NCBI RefSeq assembly: GCF_040438645.1
Contig: NZ_CP159253.1
Location: 4,702,501-4,766,500 of the forward strand
DNA from: Mesorhizobium sp. WSM2240
GTDB taxonomy: Bacteria > Pseudomonadota > Alphaproteobacteria > Rhizobiales > Rhizobiaceae
DNA length: 64,000 nt
Direction of reading: 5' to 3'
The notes beneath the pieces were generated by a model. The model worked only from the letters and a program-made list of their open reading frames with translations, made no database searches and was not told the DNA's origin. The translations under genes were made by a program, and so were the position numbers. Numbering within the stretch: position 1 is the stretch's first letter; the number at the start of each line of letters is the position of its first letter. Positions 1 to 9,607 of the stretch are shown one piece after another.

Positions 1-1593
1 CGCCTGGCGGCGATCAACGAGGAATTGGCCTCGCTCGGCGCGAAGTTCGGCCAGAACGTCCTTGCCGACGAGCGCGACTGGGTGCTGTTCCTCGACGCGG
101 ACGACCTCGCCGGCCTGCCAGAATTCCTGAAGAACGCGATGGCCGAGGCGGCCGAAATGCGCGGCCAGAAGGGTCGGTTCGCGGTCACCCTGTCGCGCTC
201 GATTTACGAGCCCTTCACCACCTATTCGGAACGGCGCGATTTGCGCGAAAAAGCGTTTCGCGCCTTCATCGGCCGCGGCGAGACCGGCGGGCCGACAGAC
301 AATCGCGAAGTGGTCAAGAACACGCTGCGCCTGCGCGCTGAGAAGGCGAAGCTCGTCGGCTATGACAGCTATGCCGACCTGAAGCTCGACGACACCATGG
401 CCAAGACCCCGCCAGCGGTGCTCGAACTGCTTGGACCGGTGTGGAAAAAGGCGCGCGAGAAGGCAGCCATCGACCAGGCAGGACTGGAGCGGCTCGCCGC
501 TGCCGAGGGCAGCAACAACCCGCTCGCGGCCTGGGACTGGCGTCACTACCAGGAAAAGCTGCGCGCCGAGAAGTTCGCCTTCGATGAAGCAGAGCTGAAG
601 CCGTACCTGCAGCTCGAACGCATCATCGAAGCCTGCTTCGACGTCGCTGGACGGCTGTTCGGCCTGTCTTTTGTGGAGAAGAAGGGCATCACCGCCTGGC
701 ACCCCGACGTGCGCGTCTTCGAGGTCAGGAATGCCGACGGCAGCTATCGCGGCCTGTTCATGGCCGACTATTTCGCCCGGCCCTCGAAGCGCTCCGGCGC
801 CTGGATGAGCTCGCTGCAATCGGGCTATCGGCTCGGCAAGGGCTCGACCCCTGTGATCTATAACGTCATGAACTTCGCCAAGGCGGCGGAGGGGCAGCCA
901 TGCCTGCTTTCGCTGGACGAAGCCAAAACGCTTTTCCACGAATTCGGCCATGCGCTGCACGGCATGCTGACCGACGTGACCTGGCCCTCGATCGCGGGAA
1001 CGTCGGTGCCGCGCGACTTCGTCGAACTGCCCTCGCAACTCTACGAGCACTGGCTCACTGTGCCGGAAGTGCTCGAAAAGCACGCGCTGCACTACGAGAC
1101 CGGCGATCCGATGCCGAAGGAACTGCTCGACAAGATGCTGGCGGCACGCACATTCGGCGCAGGCTTTGCCACGGTCGAGTTCACCGCATCGGCGCTGGTC
1201 GACATGGCCTATCATTCGCGCTCGGATGCGCCGGAGAATCCGCTCGCCTTCGAAGCGCAGACGCTGGAAAGGATCGGCATGCCGGACGCGATCGCCATGC
1301 GCCACCGCACGCCGCACTTCCAGCACATCTTCTCCGGCGACGGCTATTCGGCCGGCTACTATTCCTATCTCTGGTCGGAAGTGCTGGACGCCGACGCCTT
1401 CGCGGCCTTCGATGAAACCGGCGATCCGTTCAATCCCGAGCTCGCGGAAAAGCTGCGCCGGAACATCTATGCGTCCGGCGGCTCTGCCGATCCGAAGGAG
1501 CTCTACACCGCATTCCGTGGCAAGATGCCGACGCCGGATTCGATGCTGAAGAAGCGTGGGCTGCTCCCGATGATGGCAGGCGAAGAGCTCTGA
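1..1593 (+). CDS. M3 family oligopeptidase (peptidyl-dipeptidase Dcp-like), 5' end missing
   Basis: The frame is open from base 1, so the gene starts left of the window and 530 C-terminal residues are visible; the family is usually about 680 residues, so roughly 150 are missing. The zinc-binding HEFGH motif lies at bases 937-951, and the flanking residues (FHEFGHALHGML, then PRDFVELPSQLYEHW) match peptidyl-dipeptidases and oligopeptidase A of MEROPS family M3. Such enzymes are cytosolic or periplasmic zinc peptidases that trim short peptides. No signal peptide can be judged because the N-terminus is absent. The gene is followed by a Pho-box-like array and phoD. Dcp versus OpdA cannot be decided here. 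Confidence 0.93.
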   Translation, partial: RLAAINEELASLGAKFGQNVLADERDWVLFLDADDLAGLPEFLKNAMAEAAEMRGQKGRFAVTLSRSIYEPFTTYSERRDLREKAFRAFIGRGETGGPTDNREVVKNTLRLRAEKAKLVGYDSYADLKLDDTMAKTPPAVLELLGPVWKKAREKAAIDQAGLERLAAAEGSNNPLAAWDWRHYQEKLRAEKFAFDEAELKPYLQLERIIEACFDVAGRLFGLSFVEKKGITAWHPDVRVFEVRNADGSYRGLFMADYFARPSKRSGAWMSSLQSGYRLGKGSTPVIYNVMNFAKAAEGQPCLLSLDEAKTLFHEFGHALHGMLTDVTWPSIAGTSVPRDFVELPSQLYEHWLTVPEVLEKHALHYETGDPMPKELLDKMLAARTFGAGFATVEFTASALVDMAYHSRSDAPENPLAFEAQTLERIGMPDAIAMRHRTPHFQHIFSGDGYSAGYYSYLWSEVLDADAFAAFDETGDPFNPELAEKLRRNIYASGGSADPKELYTAFRGKMPTPDSMLKKRGLLPMMAGEEL

Positions 1594-1604
1594 TCGCTGC
1601 GGCG

Positions 1605-1644
1605 GCTTCATCTGGCCGTCATCAAACGGTCAGCGAAGTTTCAT
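1605..1644 (+). promoter_or_regulatory. Pho-box-like array of four 7-bp direct repeats
   Basis: Four heptamers start at 1605, 1616, 1627 and 1638, exactly 11 bp apart: GCTTCAT, CCGTCAT, CGGTCAG and GTTTCAT. All share TCA at positions 4-6. The known PhoB box consists of CTGTCAT-like heptamers separated by 4 bp, the same geometry. The array lies 73 bp upstream of the phosphatase gene at 1717, the expected place for activation under phosphate starvation. PhoB binding is inferred from spacing and context; individual matches to the consensus are 4 to 6 of 7. Confidence 0.6.
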
Positions 1645-1716
1645 CAAAACGCAATCGCCCTGCAACATAGCGGGGCGAAGGCTTTTCCTGCATATTCAGC
1701 CATCCAGGAGACAGCC

Positions 1717-3288
1717 ATGAACAGAAGTCTTTCCAGGCGCGCCTTCGTGACGTCGGCCAGCGCCTTGGGCCTCGTCGGCGTTTCGGGGCTCGCGCTCCCT
1801 TACTATTCCCGCGCCAACACGCGGCCAGTTTTCACTCATGGCGTTCAGTCCGGCGACGTGGATACCGTCTCCGGAATGGTCTGGACGCGCGTCGATCGCC
1901 CCTCGCGCGTGATGTTTGAAGTTTCGACGACAGAGGGCTTCTCGAATCCCGTGAAACTGCCGACGCTCGACGCGGTGCCCGAAAGCGATTTTGCCGTGAA
2001 GCGGCTCTTGACCGATCTCGCCTCGGACCAGGACATTTTCTACCGCATGAGCGCGGTCGACCTGTCGGATGTCAGCGCCGTTTCCGAGCCGATTGTCGGC
2101 CGCTTCAAGACCGCGCCCGCCTCGAAGCGCAACATCCGCTTCACCTGGTCCGGAGATACGGCAGGGCAGGGTTGGGGCATCGACGACAAGGGCATGTACA
2201 CCTATGCGACAATGGCCAGGCATACGCCGGATTTCTTCCTGCATTCCGGCGACACGATCTATGCCGATGGTCCGCTGAAGGCCGAAGTCGAGCTGAAGGA
2301 CGGCACGAAGTGGATCAACAAGGTGCTGACCGATGAGAAGAGGAAGGTGGCCGAAACACTCGCCGAATATCGCGGCCAGTGGAAATACAACATGATGGAC
2401 GAGCATTGCCGCGCGATGAACGCGGTCTGCCCGACCTTCTTCCAGTGGGACGACCACGAAGTCGTCAACAACTGGTCGGGCTCCAAGGACCTGACCGCAG
2501 ACGACCGCTACACTGAAAAATCAGTGGGGCTGCTGCAATCGCGCGCCGCACGCGCGTTCCATGAAATGACGCCGATCCGCTTCACGCCGGCGGAGCCTGG
2601 CCGCGTCTACCGCAAGATCGCCTATGGCCCCCTGCTCGATGTCTTCTTCCTGGATCTCCGCTCCTATCGCGGGCCGAATGGCGATGCGGTGGAGACCGAG
2701 ATGACGCCGCAGTCGCGCATTATCGGCGAGGAGCAGATCAAATGGCTGAAGCGCGAACTGGCGAACTCCAAAGCGACCTGGAAGGTCATCGCTTCCGATA
2801 TGCCTATCGGCATTATCGTCTGGAACGATGCGGCAAATAAAAAAGGCGCCGAGGCGATCGCGAACGGGCAGCCTGGCTCCGCTAGCGGCCGCGAATTGGA
2901 GATCGCCGACCTGCTGCGCTACATCAAGAACGCCGGCATCGACAATACGGTCTGGCTGACCGCGGATGTCCACTACACTGCCGCGCATTACTACAATCCA
3001 GAGAAAGCGGCCTTCCAGGACTTCAATCCGTTCTGGGAGTTTGTTTCGGGCCCGCTCCATGCCGGCACCTTCGGGCCCGGCGACCTCGACATGACGTTCG
3101 GCCCCGAGCTGAAATATGTGAAGGCGCCGACCGCCGAGCAGGGCCAGAACCTGCCTCCTTCAGCGGGGCTGCAGTTCTTCGGATTGGTCGACATTGACGG
3201 CGCGACCGAGCAGATGACGGTGCGGCTGATGGATCGCGACGACAGCGAGCTCTACAAGGTCACGCTCGATCCCGTCCATTCGGCCTGA
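1717..3288 (+). CDS. phoD: Alkaline phosphatase D / PhoD-family phosphodiesterase, Tat-exported
   Basis: This 523-residue protein belongs to the PhoD family, which hydrolyses phosphomonoesters or diesters in the periplasm with an iron-calcium centre. The N-terminus carries a twin-arginine signal (SRRAFVT at residues 7-13, then a hydrophobic stretch and a cleavage region near residue 32), so the folded enzyme would be exported by Tat. Metal-ligand motifs are visible: SGDTIYADGP near residue 178, WDDHEVVNNW near 244 and LTADVHYTAAHY near 413. It stands alone, preceded by a Pho-box-like array, so phosphate-starvation control is likely. Length is normal for the family. Confidence 0.93.
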   Translation: MNRSLSRRAFVTSASALGLVGVSGLALPYYSRANTRPVFTHGVQSGDVDTVSGMVWTRVDRPSRVMFEVSTTEGFSNPVKLPTLDAVPESDFAVKRLLTDLASDQDIFYRMSAVDLSDVSAVSEPIVGRFKTAPASKRNIRFTWSGDTAGQGWGIDDKGMYTYATMARHTPDFFLHSGDTIYADGPLKAEVELKDGTKWINKVLTDEKRKVAETLAEYRGQWKYNMMDEHCRAMNAVCPTFFQWDDHEVVNNWSGSKDLTADDRYTEKSVGLLQSRAARAFHEMTPIRFTPAEPGRVYRKIAYGPLLDVFFLDLRSYRGPNGDAVETEMTPQSRIIGEEQIKWLKRELANSKATWKVIASDMPIGIIVWNDAANKKGAEAIANGQPGSASGRELEIADLLRYIKNAGIDNTVWLTADVHYTAAHYYNPEKAAFQDFNPFWEFVSGPLHAGTFGPGDLDMTFGPELKYVKAPTAEQGQNLPPSAGLQFFGLVDIDGATEQMTVRLMDRDDSELYKVTLDPVHSA

Positions 3289-3356
3289 GCGGCCTGGTGG
3301 CTGCTTACAACAACAAGCCCGGTCCGCCATCAGGCGGATCGGCACCTGCCTGCGTG

Positions 3357-3638
3357 CTAGCGGTTGGGATAGCAGGCGAGCGGAATGTTCGGCCAGACTG
3401 CTTCGGCGCACCGGGCAGCGGACTGGCGTTGCTCAAACGAAGCGCTCGTCGGCCCGGTGACCATGGGATCTACGCCATAGGGCGCATCGGGGAAGGCCTG
3501 TTCCGCCGCGGTGTCAAACTGCACGGCAGGTTTTTCCAGATGCCGTGTGCCGGTCGAATGCGCCACGCCGATCGCGCCGCCCGCCGAGACGGAAGCTGCG
3601 ACAAAGATACCAAGAAGCTTGAATTTGCTGATTGTCAT
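3357..3638 (-). CDS. Small exported protein of unknown function
   Basis: The frame encodes 93 residues with a basic N-terminus, a hydrophobic segment (GIFVAASVSAGGAIGVA, about residues 10-26) and a polar remainder, which looks like a signal peptide or membrane anchor. The C-terminus has two cysteines in AARCAEAVWPNIPLACYPN, a tail I associate with small secreted rhizobial proteins, though I cannot name a family. It is convergent with phoD and divergent from typA. No catalytic motif is seen. It is called because the signal-like N-terminus and cysteine-containing tail are unlikely to arise by chance; function is unknown. Confidence 0.6.
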   Translation of the reverse strand: MTISKFKLLGIFVAASVSAGGAIGVAHSTGTRHLEKPAVQFDTAAEQAFPDAPYGVDPMVTGPTSASFEQRQSAARCAEAVWPNIPLACYPNR

Positions 3639-3822
3639 ACCACTTGAACCGTTCTGGCGCCAAAACGATCCGCTTTGGTTAAGGATTTATTGTCGCATGC
3701 AGATGCCTAATTTTCGGTAACCATCCGCCCCTTTCGCATCTGCGAAAAAACATGTATGAGCGCGCCAACCGAAAAGGCGGCGCTGACCATCGTGCGCCCA
3801 AAGCACCCCTGAGACAGATTTT

Positions 3823-5649
3823 ATGAACCTCCGCAATATCGCGATCATCGCGCACGTCGACCATGGCAAAACCACTCTCGTCGACCAGCTTCTGAAGCAG
3901 TCCGGCTCGTTCCGCGAAAACCAGCGCGTCGCAGAGCGCGCAATGGATTCGAACGACCTGGAAAAGGAGCGCGGCATCACTATCCTGGCGAAGGCGACCT
4001 CGGTCGACTGGAAGGAAACCCGCATCAACATCGTCGACACGCCGGGCCACGCCGATTTCGGCGGTGAGGTCGAGCGCATCCTATCGATGGTCGATTCGGC
4101 CATCGTTCTGGTCGACGCCGCCGAAGGCCCGATGCCGCAGACCAAGTTCGTCGTCGGCAAGGCGCTGAAGGTCGGGCTGAAGCCAATCGTGGTGATCAAC
4201 AAGATCGACCGGCCGGACGCCCGTCACGTCGAAGTCGTCAATGAGGTGTTCGACCTGTTCGCAGCCCTCGACGCGACCGACGAGCAGCTCGACTTCCCGA
4301 TCCTCTATGGCTCGGGCCGCGACGGCTGGGTCTCGGAGAATCCGGAAGGCCCGAAGGATCAGGGCCTGGCGCCGCTGTTCGACCTCGTTCTGAAGCACGT
4401 GCCGGCGCCTACCGTTCATCCCGGCCCGTTCCGCATGATCGGCACCATCCTGGAAGCCAATCCATTTCTCGGGCGCATCATCACCGGCCGCATCGAATCC
4501 GGCACGCTGAAGGCCAACCAGCAGGTCAAGGTGCTTCACCATGACGGCTCGTTGCTCGAAACCGGTCGCGTCTCGAAGATTCTCGCCTTCCGCGGCCTCG
4601 AGCGCCAGCCGATCGAGGAAGCGCAAGCCGGAGACATCGTCGCCATCGCCGGCCTGTCGAAGGGCACCGTCGCCGACACGTTCTGCGACCCGTCTGTGAC
4701 CGAGCCGCTGCATGCGCAGCCGATCGATCCGCCGACCGTCACCATGTCCTTCATCGTCAACGACAGCCCGCTGGCCGGCACCGAAGGCGACAAGGTGACC
4801 AGCCGCGTCATCCGTGACCGCCTGCTGCGCGAAGCCGAGGGCAATGTTGCGCTGAAGATCGAGGAGTCGCCGGACAAGGATTCGTTCTTCGTCTCGGGCC
4901 GCGGCGAATTGCAGCTTGCGGTGCTGATCGAAACGATGCGCCGCGAAGGTTTCGAGCTTGCCGTTTCGCGTCCGCGCGTTGTCATGCAGAAGGGCGAGAA
5001 CGGCGAATTGCTGGAGCCGGTCGAAGAGGTCGTGATCGACGTCGACGAGGAGCATGCCGGGGTGGTCGTGCAAAAAATGTCGGAGCGCAAGGCCGAAATG
5101 GTGGAACTGCGCCCCTCCGGTGGCAATCGCCAGCGCCTGGTCTTCCACGCGCCGACGCGCGGCCTCATAGGCTACCAGTCCGAGCTTCTGACCGATACGC
5201 GCGGCACGGCGGTGATGAACCGGCTGTTCCACGCCTATGAGCCTTACAAGGGCGACATTGGCGGCCGCACCAACGGCGTGCTGATCTCCAACGACCAGGG
5301 CGAGTCGGTGGCATTCGCCATGTGGAACCTGGAAGACCGCGGGCCGATGGTCATCGACGCCGGCGTCAAGGTCTATCAGGGCATGATCATCGGCATTCAC
5401 TCTAGAGACAACGATCTCGAAGTGAACGTGCTGAAGGGCAAGAAGCTCACCAACATCCGCGCCGCCGGCAAGGATGAGGCGGTAAAGCTGACGCCGCCGA
5501 TCCGCATGACGCTGGAGCGGGCGCTTGCCTGGATCCAGGACGACGAACTGGTCGAGGTGACGCCGAAGACCATCCGTCTGCGCAAGCTCTATCTCGACCC
5601 GAATGAGCGCAAGCGTTTCGAAAAGCAGAAGACGGCGGGCGCGGCTTAA
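3823..5649 (+). CDS. typA: Translational GTPase TypA/BipA
   Basis: This 608-residue protein is the ribosome-associated GTPase TypA (BipA), which acts in ribosome assembly and translation under stress. The G domain shows [10 protein letters not shown] at residues 10-19, DTPGHADF near 72 and NKIDRP near 126. EF-G-like domains follow, and the BipA-specific C-terminal part contains the conserved [16 protein letters not shown] segment. Full length is normal. It is convergent with rpoH, and a hairpin with 8-bp arms (5664-5683) lies between them and covers the rpoH stop codon. Confidence 0.97.
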   Translation: MNLRNIAIIAHVDHGKTTLVDQLLKQSGSFRENQRVAERAMDSNDLEKERGITILAKATSVDWKETRINIVDTPGHADFGGEVERILSMVDSAIVLVDAAEGPMPQTKFVVGKALKVGLKPIVVINKIDRPDARHVEVVNEVFDLFAALDATDEQLDFPILYGSGRDGWVSENPEGPKDQGLAPLFDLVLKHVPAPTVHPGPFRMIGTILEANPFLGRIITGRIESGTLKANQQVKVLHHDGSLLETGRVSKILAFRGLERQPIEEAQAGDIVAIAGLSKGTVADTFCDPSVTEPLHAQPIDPPTVTMSFIVNDSPLAGTEGDKVTSRVIRDRLLREAEGNVALKIEESPDKDSFFVSGRGELQLAVLIETMRREGFELAVSRPRVVMQKGENGELLEPVEEVVIDVDEEHAGVVVQKMSERKAEMVELRPSGGNRQRLVFHAPTRGLIGYQSELLTDTRGTAVMNRLFHAYEPYKGDIGGRTNGVLISNDQGESVAFAMWNLEDRGPMVIDAGVKVYQGMIIGIHSRDNDLEVNVLKGKKLTNIRAAGKDEAVKLTPPIRMTLERALAWIQDDELVEVTPKTIRLRKLYLDPNERKRFEKQKTAGAA

Positions 5650-5671
5650 CGCGCCGCCCCATCTCGGCGGC

Positions 5672-6535
5672 TCACGCCGCCGATGACAGGAAGGCCGGGC
5701 TTTCCTTGACGAGCGCGGATTTCAGCTTCTCCAGCGCCCGGCTTTCGATCTGGCGCACGCGCTCCTTGGAGATGCCGAGCGTTTCACCGAGCGCCTCCAG
5801 CGTCGCGCCGTCGTCCTGCAGCCGTCTTTCGGCGATGATGCGCATTTCTCGCTCATTGAGCACGCCGAGCGCATTTTTGAGCCAACCCGAGCGGCGCTCG
5901 ATGTCGATCGTCTCGCCGACGATCTCATCGGGAAGCGGCGCATCGGAAACGAGGAAATCCATGCGGTCGGCTGAGCCGCCGCCATCGTCGACCAATGGCG
6001 CGTTGAGCGAGGTGTCGGGTCCGGACAGGCGCGAGTCCATCATCGCCACATCCGCTTCCGAAACGCCGAGCGCGTTGGAAATCTCCTTGTAGAGCGCCGA
6101 CCCGGACATTGTTTCCGGCCCTTGCGCCAGCCGCGCCCTGAGCCGCCTCAGATTGAAGAACAGCGCCTTCTGCGCCGAACTGGTGCCGCCGCGCACGATC
6201 GACCAGTTCCGCAAGATGTAATCCTGCATCGATGCGCGTATCCACCACGTCGCATAGGTGGAGAAGCGCACCTCGCGTTCCGGCTCGAAGCGGGCCGCCG
6301 CCTCCAGCAAGCCGACATGGCCCTCCTGGATCAGGTCGCCCATCGACAGCCCGAAATAGCGGAATTTCATCGCCATGGAGATGACCAGCCGCATATGCGC
6401 GGTGGTGATCCGGTGCATGGCGTCCTGGTCGCGATGCTCCTTCCAGCGCAGCGCAAGCTCATGCTCCTCGCCGCGGTCGAGATATGGCGCCTTCATCGCC
6501 GCCCGGATCATCGCTCTCTTGGCCTTGTCTCGCAT
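5672..6535 (-). CDS. rpoH: RNA polymerase heat-shock-type sigma factor, RpoH family
   Basis: The 287-residue product has sigma-70 region 2 (DLIQEGHVGLLEAAARFEP, STYATWWIRASMQDYI at residues 67-106), the RpoH box QKALFFNLRRLR at 122-133, and a region-4 helix-turn-helix (LGISKERVRQIESRALEKL) near the C-terminus. The RpoH box separates it from the housekeeping sigma factor. Rhizobia usually carry two RpoH paralogues for heat and oxidative stress; which one this is cannot be settled here, though the second type (RpoH2) is my guess. It is divergent from the acyl-CoA dehydrogenase gene. Confidence 0.93.
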   Translation of the reverse strand: MRDKAKRAMIRAAMKAPYLDRGEEHELALRWKEHRDQDAMHRITTAHMRLVISMAMKFRYFGLSMGDLIQEGHVGLLEAAARFEPEREVRFSTYATWWIRASMQDYILRNWSIVRGGTSSAQKALFFNLRRLRARLAQGPETMSGSALYKEISNALGVSEADVAMMDSRLSGPDTSLNAPLVDDGGGSADRMDFLVSDAPLPDEIVGETIDIERRSGWLKNALGVLNEREMRIIAERRLQDDGATLEALGETLGISKERVRQIESRALEKLKSALVKESPAFLSSAA

Positions 6536-6696
6536 TTGGCGCTCCCAAACTCTGGCGCAATTGCCCGCTAGTTCATTGTTTCCCGATCCTCGAGGGGACC
6601 ACGCTCCGATTTCCGGGGCGCCGTCCGGGACATGGCCTTGACCTCAAGGCGAAGCGCCCTAGACGCCCTCCAACGCCCCGTGCCCAGGAATGTTCC

Positions 6697-8487
6697 ATGA
6701 TCTCGGTCGACCGCGCAGACATCGCCTTCCAGCTTTTCAACGCTCTCCCCACGGCGAGCCTCTCCGCATTGCCGCGTTTTGCGGATTATGACCGCGCCGC
6801 GATCGACGGCGTTCTCGACATGGCGGAACGGATCGCTATGGATCATTTCCTGCCGCACGCTGCCGATCTCGACATGAACGAACCGAAATTCGTCGATGGA
6901 AAAGTGGTCATGGACGAGCGCATCGGCGCCGCACTCGCGGCCTATCGCGAGGCCGGGTTCTTCGGCGCCGGCTTCGATCATGAACTGGGCGGCGCGCAGA
7001 TGCCGGAAACCGTGCGCAGCGCCATGGGCTTCATCTTCTCCATGGCCAATATCGCCACCGCCGCCTATCCGTTCCTGACTACGGCCGCCGCCAATCTGAT
7101 CGACGCCTTCGGCTCGCCGGAGCAGAAGGCGCGCTTCCTGAAGCCCATGGCGGAGGGACGATTTTTCGGCACCATGTGCCTTTCGGAGCCGCAAGCCGGC
7201 TCCTCGCTTGCCGACATCACGACCAGAGCCGAACCGCAGGAGGACGGCTCCTATTTCCTGACCGGCAGGAAGATGTGGATCTCGGGCGGCGACCAGGAGA
7301 TTTCCGAAAACATCGTCCACATGGTGCTGGCGAAAATCCCCGGCAGCCCGCCCGGCGTGAAGGGCATCTCGCTTTTCATCGTGCCGAAGTTCCTGGTCGA
7401 GGAGGACGGCTCGATCGGTGCACTCAACGGCGTGGCGCTTGCCGGCCTGAACCACAAGATGGGCTATTGCGGCACGACCAACGCCGCGCTCAATTTAGGC
7501 GAGGACGGCCCCTGCCGCGGCTATCTGGTCGGCGATCCCGACAAGGGCCTGGTCTACATGTTCCAGATGATGAACGAGGCGCGTATCGGCGTCGGGCTGG
7601 GCGCCACAGCTCTCGGCGCGGCTGGTTACCGCGCCTCGCTGGCCTATGCCCGCGAGCGCCTGCAAGGCCGTCATCCGGACGACAAGGATGCCGCGTCGCC
7701 GCAAATCCCGATCATCGAGCACGCCGACGTGAAGCGTCTGCTGCTCGCCCAGAAAACCGCCGTGGAAGGCTCGCTGGCGCTGCTGCTCTACGCCGCTTTC
7801 CTGGTCGACGCGATCAAGGCGGCGCCCAGCGAGGAGGCGCGGCACGAGACGCGTATCCTGCTCGACCTTCTGACCCCGATCGCAAAATCCTGGCCGTCGG
7901 AATTCTGCCTCGAAGCCAACAAGCACGCGATCCAGGTGCTCGGCGGATATGGCTACACGCGCGACTATCCCGTCGAGCGGCTCTATCGCGACAATCGCCT
8001 GAACCCGATCCATGAAGGCACGCATGGCATCCAGGCGCTCGACCTGCTCGGCCGCAAGGTGATGCAGGAGAACGGCGCCGGCATGAAGACGCTCGCCGCA
8101 AGGATCATGGCCGATGTTACGCAGGCACATGGCGTCGAGGGCTTGACCGCCCATGCCGCCGATCTGGCCGCGCACCTCGCCGAAACCGTCGCCACCACCG
8201 GCAAGCTCGCGGCAAAGGTCGGCTCCGACCCACGCCTCGGCCTCGCCAATGCGACGATCTACCTCGACATGATGGGCCATGTGGTGATCGCCTGGATGTG
8301 GCTGCGCCAGGCGATGGCTGCGACGCGCAAGCTCGGCTCGCCGGATCCGGACCGGAATTTCCTCGACGGCAAACTGGCCGCCTGCCGCTATTTCTTCACC
8401 TACGAACTGCCGAAGACCCGCACCCAGCGCGCACTCCTCGACAGCCTTGACGACACCACGCTGAAGATGCGGCCGGAGTGGTTCTGA
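6697..8487 (+). CDS. Acyl-CoA dehydrogenase with C-terminal extension (DmdC-like)
   Basis: The 596-residue protein is an FAD-dependent acyl-CoA dehydrogenase of the long class with an extra C-terminal helical domain, the class that includes 3-methylmercaptopropionyl-CoA dehydrogenase. Visible motifs are MCLSEPQAGSSLADI for flavin and substrate binding, KMWISGGDQEI, and RLNPIHEGTHGIQALDL, which holds the catalytic-base glutamate. I start it at ATG 6697 (MISVDRADIAF) because the upstream extension of the open frame has no family similarity and overlaps the divergent rpoH. The substrate is unknown; a role in fatty-acid or branched-chain acyl oxidation is likely. Confidence 0.92.
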   Translation: MISVDRADIAFQLFNALPTASLSALPRFADYDRAAIDGVLDMAERIAMDHFLPHAADLDMNEPKFVDGKVVMDERIGAALAAYREAGFFGAGFDHELGGAQMPETVRSAMGFIFSMANIATAAYPFLTTAAANLIDAFGSPEQKARFLKPMAEGRFFGTMCLSEPQAGSSLADITTRAEPQEDGSYFLTGRKMWISGGDQEISENIVHMVLAKIPGSPPGVKGISLFIVPKFLVEEDGSIGALNGVALAGLNHKMGYCGTTNAALNLGEDGPCRGYLVGDPDKGLVYMFQMMNEARIGVGLGATALGAAGYRASLAYARERLQGRHPDDKDAASPQIPIIEHADVKRLLLAQKTAVEGSLALLLYAAFLVDAIKAAPSEEARHETRILLDLLTPIAKSWPSEFCLEANKHAIQVLGGYGYTRDYPVERLYRDNRLNPIHEGTHGIQALDLLGRKVMQENGAGMKTLAARIMADVTQAHGVEGLTAHAADLAAHLAETVATTGKLAAKVGSDPRLGLANATIYLDMMGHVVIAWMWLRQAMAATRKLGSPDPDRNFLDGKLAACRYFFTYELPKTRTQRALLDSLDDTTLKMRPEWF

Positions 8488-8520
8488 ACGGGATAGCAAC
8501 AGGTCGCCAGGCAACAAAAA

Positions 8521-8542
8521 AACCCGGCGTCGCCGCCGGGTT
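8521..8542 (-). terminator. Rho-independent terminator of carD
   Basis: An 8-bp perfect stem (AACCCGGC / GCCGGGTT) with a 6-nt loop is followed, reading on the minus strand, by a run of seven T residues. It lies 26 bp past the carD stop codon. On the plus strand it also lies just after the acyl-CoA dehydrogenase stop codon, so it may act in both directions. Confidence 0.85.
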
Positions 8543-8568
8543 CTTGTCGGTTGCGTGGGTGAAGGCGT

Positions 8569-9156
8569 TTATGCGGCTTCTTCCTGTTCCGCGACCTCGG
8601 CTTCCTCATTGTCAGCCTTGGCGCCGCGCTTCGGACCCTTGTTCAGGTTGGTCTCGATCATCCGCACCGCTTCGGTCTCGGAGACGCGATTGACCGCGGC
8701 GATCTCGCGCGCCATGCGGTCGAGCGCCGCTTCGTAGAGCTGGCGTTCGGAATAAGACTGCTCGGGCTGGTTATCGGCGCGGTACAGGTCGCGCACCACT
8801 TCCGAGATAGAAAGCAGGTCGCCCGAATTGATCTTCGCATCGTATTCCTGCGCCCGGCGCGACCACATGGTGCGCTTGACGCGCGCACGGCCCTGCAGGA
8901 CCTTGAGCGCGCGGTCGACATAGTCGGTCTCGGACAGCTTGCGCATGCCGATGGCGGTCGCCTTGGCGACCGGCACTTTCAGCCGCATCTTGTCCTTGGC
9001 GAAATCGATGACGAAGAGCTCAAGCTTGTGGCCCGCGACTTCCTGCTCGTCGATCGACACGATCTGGCCGACGCCATGCGCCGGATAAACGATGTATTCG
9101 CTGGTCTTGAACCCGTGCCGGACTGCGGACTTCTTCTGCGGGGTTGTGGTTGCCAT
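8569..9156 (-). CDS. carD: CarD/CdnL family RNA polymerase-binding transcription regulator
   Basis: This 195-residue protein has the CarD/TRCF RNA-polymerase interaction domain at its N-terminus (SEYIVYPAHGVGQIVSIDEQE, about residues 19-39) and the helical DNA-binding part after it (MWSRRAQEYDAKINSGDLL). CarD-type proteins bind the RNA polymerase beta subunit and stabilise open promoter complexes, affecting rRNA and growth genes. The acidic tail (EEAEVAEQEEAA) is typical of rhizobial members. It is transcribed alone, with a terminator immediately downstream, in the same orientation as fdxA. Confidence 0.95.
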   Translation of the reverse strand: MATTTPQKKSAVRHGFKTSEYIVYPAHGVGQIVSIDEQEVAGHKLELFVIDFAKDKMRLKVPVAKATAIGMRKLSETDYVDRALKVLQGRARVKRTMWSRRAQEYDAKINSGDLLSISEVVRDLYRADNQPEQSYSERQLYEAALDRMAREIAAVNRVSETEAVRMIETNLNKGPKRGAKADNEEAEVAEQEEAA

Positions 9157-9607
9157 TACGCCCTGAACTCCTTGTTATGGCCGGCTGTATCGCCGGTTGA
9201 GCTGCTGCGCGGCCGATTGGCCGCATCTAGTGCCGCAAACAGACGAAACCACCGGAAAAAGCCAAGGCCCGGGCAATACGCTTCAAAACAGCGTTGCCTG
9301 GCCCAAGTTGCCTTGGTCCGGATTAGGGTTTCCACCTTTCAGTGATTAAGGCTCAGCGCCATATATATCGACGGTGTGTCAGCGGCATATTCCGATTGCA
9401 TACCACAAAAACCGGCGAGAATCAACAATTTGCTGCACGCGCGAAGCAGCCCCGTGTCAAGCGGCGGCAACGCCTGTCATGACAGCCAGCTTGAGAAAAT
9501 CTTGTTGGCAAGGTTTAGCGCATGACGCCGAAAACCGGAATAGGTTTTCTGAAAGGATCATGCGCAGGTTAAAAGTCTAGAGAGCGTCCTTGCGCATCCG
9601 AAAGGCT
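9157..9607. other. Intergenic region between carD and fdxA, with a rhizobial palindrome
   Basis: This 451-bp stretch holds the carD promoter on its left side and a dispersed palindrome at 9518-9565 on its right. A second short inverted pair, CTAGAG at 9578-9583 and CTCTAG at 9605-9610, follows the palindrome. No credible gene is seen on either strand. Confidence 0.6.
9518..9565. repeat. Dispersed rhizobial intergenic palindrome
   Basis: The ends are GCGCATGA (9518-9525) and TCATGCGC (9558-9565), and inner parts GAAAACC and GGTTTTC also pair, making a long imperfect cruciform. From memory this resembles the very common Rhizobiales element whose core reads GAAAACCGGTTCCC and whose ends read GCATGATC. 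Family membership is recalled, not searched. It lies downstream of fdxA on the minus strand. Confidence 0.6.
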
